Origin: Orrella marina
GTDB lineage: Bacteria > Pseudomonadota > Gammaproteobacteria > Burkholderiales > Burkholderiaceae_B
Length of the DNA: 64,000 bases
Reading direction: 5' to 3'
Assembly: GCF_003058465.1 (NCBI RefSeq)
Contig: NZ_CP028901.1
Location: forward strand, 3,348,001-3,412,000
Shown here: one piece after another, positions 62,629 to 64,000 of the stretch
How positions within the stretch are numbered: the first letter of the stretch is position 1
How the letters are laid out: each line of letters starts with the position of its first letter
Translations under genes and position numbers: made by a program
The notes under the pieces: model-generated
Database searches by the model: none
What the model was told of the DNA's origin: nothing
Seen by the model: the letters and a program-made list of their open reading frames with translations, nothing else

Positions 62629-64000
62629 ATGGAAACAAACATGATCGTTTTTGGGCTGGCCGGGTTGCTGGTGCTGGTGTGCTTTCTGACACCACTGGCG
62701 AGCGCGCTCAAGATTCCCTTCACACTTGCCCTCTCGGCCGCAGGCGCCCTGCTGGGCTATATGGTGCACGTCCACGGCTGGGCACCCACATGGGTGGGTG
62801 ACTATCTCGACACCCTGCAAGCCTTTGAAGTGCCTTCGGATACGATCCTGGTTGTGTTCCTGCCAGTGCTTCTGTTTGAAGCCGCCATGGCGATGAACGT
62901 GCGACGTTTGATCAACGACATTGCGCCAATCATGCTGCTTGCAGTCGTGGCGGTGTTTATCTGCACGCTGTTTGTTGGCTGGGGCGTTAGTCTGATTTCG
63001 ACTCAGAATCTGGCGACCTGTCTTCTGATGGGGGCGATTGTGGCGACCACTGACCCGGCTGCCGTGGTGGGGATCTTCAAGGAGGTGGGGGCGCCAAAAC
63101 GCCTGACGACCATCGTGGAAGGGGAAAGCCTGCTCAACGATGCCGCTGCCATTGCACTGTACTCGGTTCTGCTCGTGATTGTTTCGCGCGATGGTCTGAT
63201 CCACTGGAATCTTGGGCATCTCCTGACCAACTTCCTGACCCTTCTGCTTGGCGGGGCTGCAGCAGGGTATGTCATCGGAAGGATCGCGTGTTCCGCCTTC
63301 TCGCTGCTGCGGGGGTGGCCCACGGCAGAAATCTCGCTGTCAGTCGCCACAGCCTACATTGCCTATATCGTGCCTGAGCATTATCTCGGCGTGTCCGGTG
63401 TGGTCTCGACCGTTGTGGCGGGTCTGGTGATCTCCACGGTTGGCCGGACCCGGATGACCAGCAGCACGTTCTATGCGATGTCCGAGTCCTGGCATCAGCT
63501 GGGGTTCTGGGCGAGCTCCTTGATCTTCCTGTTTGCTGCCATGATGATTCCGAGGCTGCTTGCAGATGTGACCTGGGACAATGTGTTTGTGGTCCTGACG
63601 ATGATGTTAGCAGCGCTGCTGGCACGGATTGTGACCGTGTTCGGCCTGATGCCAGCTGTCACGGCAGCCGTAGGTACCAAAGTCAGCAAAGCGTACAAGA
63701 TCGTGATCTGCTGGGGCGGGTTACGAGGCGCACTGTCACTGGCGCTTGCATTGTCGGTCACAGAGCATCAGCTGTTGTCGGATGAAATCAGCGAGTTTGT
63801 CGCGATCGGTGCCACAGGGTTTGTACTCGGGACGCTGCTCGTCAACGGACTGACCTTGCGGCCCCTGATCAAGTTGTTAGGCCTGGACAAGCTGAGCGAA
63901 GGCGAGCAGGCACTACGGGATCAGGCCGTGGTTGTGGCAACAGCGATCCTGCAACAGGAAACCGAGAAGATGGCGGTTGACGAGCAGATCAGTCGTCAGG
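62629..64000 (+). CDS. CPA1-family Na+/H+ antiporter (3' partial)
   Basis: At least 457 aa, running off the window end. It has about twelve hydrophobic segments and the CPA1 features: FLPVLLFEAAMAMNVRRL, the ion-site stretch GAIVATTDPAAVVGIFKEVG, VEGESLLNDAAAIALYSVLL with the conserved NDA, and the late CWGGLRGALSLALAL. It exchanges Na+ (or K+) for protons across the inner membrane. A cytoplasmic tail begins at about residue 430 (SEGEQALRDQAVVVATAIL) and is cut by the window edge. The ATG at 62629 is chosen; the ATG at 62641 is also possible. Confidence 0.9.
   Translation, partial: METNMIVFGLAGLLVLVCFLTPLASALKIPFTLALSAAGALLGYMVHVHGWAPTWVGDYLDTLQAFEVPSDTILVVFLPVLLFEAAMAMNVRRLINDIAPIMLLAVVAVFICTLFVGWGVSLISTQNLATCLLMGAIVATTDPAAVVGIFKEVGAPKRLTTIVEGESLLNDAAAIALYSVLLVIVSRDGLIHWNLGHLLTNFLTLLLGGAAAGYVIGRIACSAFSLLRGWPTAEISLSVATAYIAYIVPEHYLGVSGVVSTVVAGLVISTVGRTRMTSSTFYAMSESWHQLGFWASSLIFLFAAMMIPRLLADVTWDNVFVVLTMMLAALLARIVTVFGLMPAVTAAVGTKVSKAYKIVICWGGLRGALSLALALSVTEHQLLSDEISEFVAIGATGFVLGTLLVNGLTLRPLIKLLGLDKLSEGEQALRDQAVVVATAILQQETEKMAVDEQISRQ

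Noticed and set aside
1-64000. CRISPR arrays
   Set aside because: I saw no regularly spaced direct repeats. The repeated motifs at IS21 ends are terminal repeats, not a CRISPR.

Overview
The window looks like chromosomal DNA of a betaproteobacterium, most likely Burkholderiales of the Alcaligenaceae type. The basis is gene order: gltBD, mlaFEDAC, yadGH, bolA, murA, hisGDBHAFIE, hit, tatABC, together with petABC-sspA-sspB and a CIRCE-controlled rpoH. This comes from recognising protein families and order by eye; no database search was possible.

Region 1 (1-2.1 kb) is the end of a branched-chain amino acid ABC transporter operon (livM partial, livG, livF). Region 2 (about 2.4-22.95 kb) is an accessory island. 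Its right edge is an intact tRNA-Thr(TGT) gene on the minus strand; its left edge is a 24-nt near-copy of that tRNA's 3' end. Inside are: an Abi_2/AbiF-type abortive-infection gene with a hairpin-plus-U-tract leader, split by a complete IS21-family element with a 6-bp target duplication; a fragment of a P4-type integrase; a 5'-truncated group II intron whose domain V is split by an IS110/IS1111-group element; a TRAP transporter plus amidase operon (dctQ-dctM-dctP-amidase); two IS66-type transposase genes joined head to head through a 22-bp palindrome; a piece of an IS1634-type transposase; a large unrecognised secreted protein with a propeller-like C-terminus; a deleted metE remnant antisense to a truncated XRE regulator; and a small zinc-ribbon-like protein. 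The island appears heavily decayed, with several generations of insertion and deletion.

Region 3 (23-31.7 kb) is a probable organophosphonate or phosphodiester locus on the minus strand: substrate-binding protein, two permeases and a double ATPase of the peptide/opine/nickel type, plus two alkaline-phosphatase-superfamily enzymes (one resembling phosphonoacetate hydrolase PhnA), divergent from a LysR regulator.

Region 4 (32-64 kb) is core: sspB/sspA, petABC (petA frameshifted), mscL, a Nif3-like protein, XRE and LysR regulators, tatABC, HIT protein, the his operon without hisC, murA, a BolA-like gene, an ABC-2 exporter, the Mla lipid transport operon without mlaB, gltD (frameshifted) and gltB, a degenerate REP-associated transposase homologue, rpoH under a perfect CIRCE element, and the start of a CPA1 Na+/H+ antiporter. 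The petA and gltD frameshifts both fall in the same CCCCCGGG octamer, which points to a systematic sequence error or a shared mutational hotspot rather than two independent gene losses.
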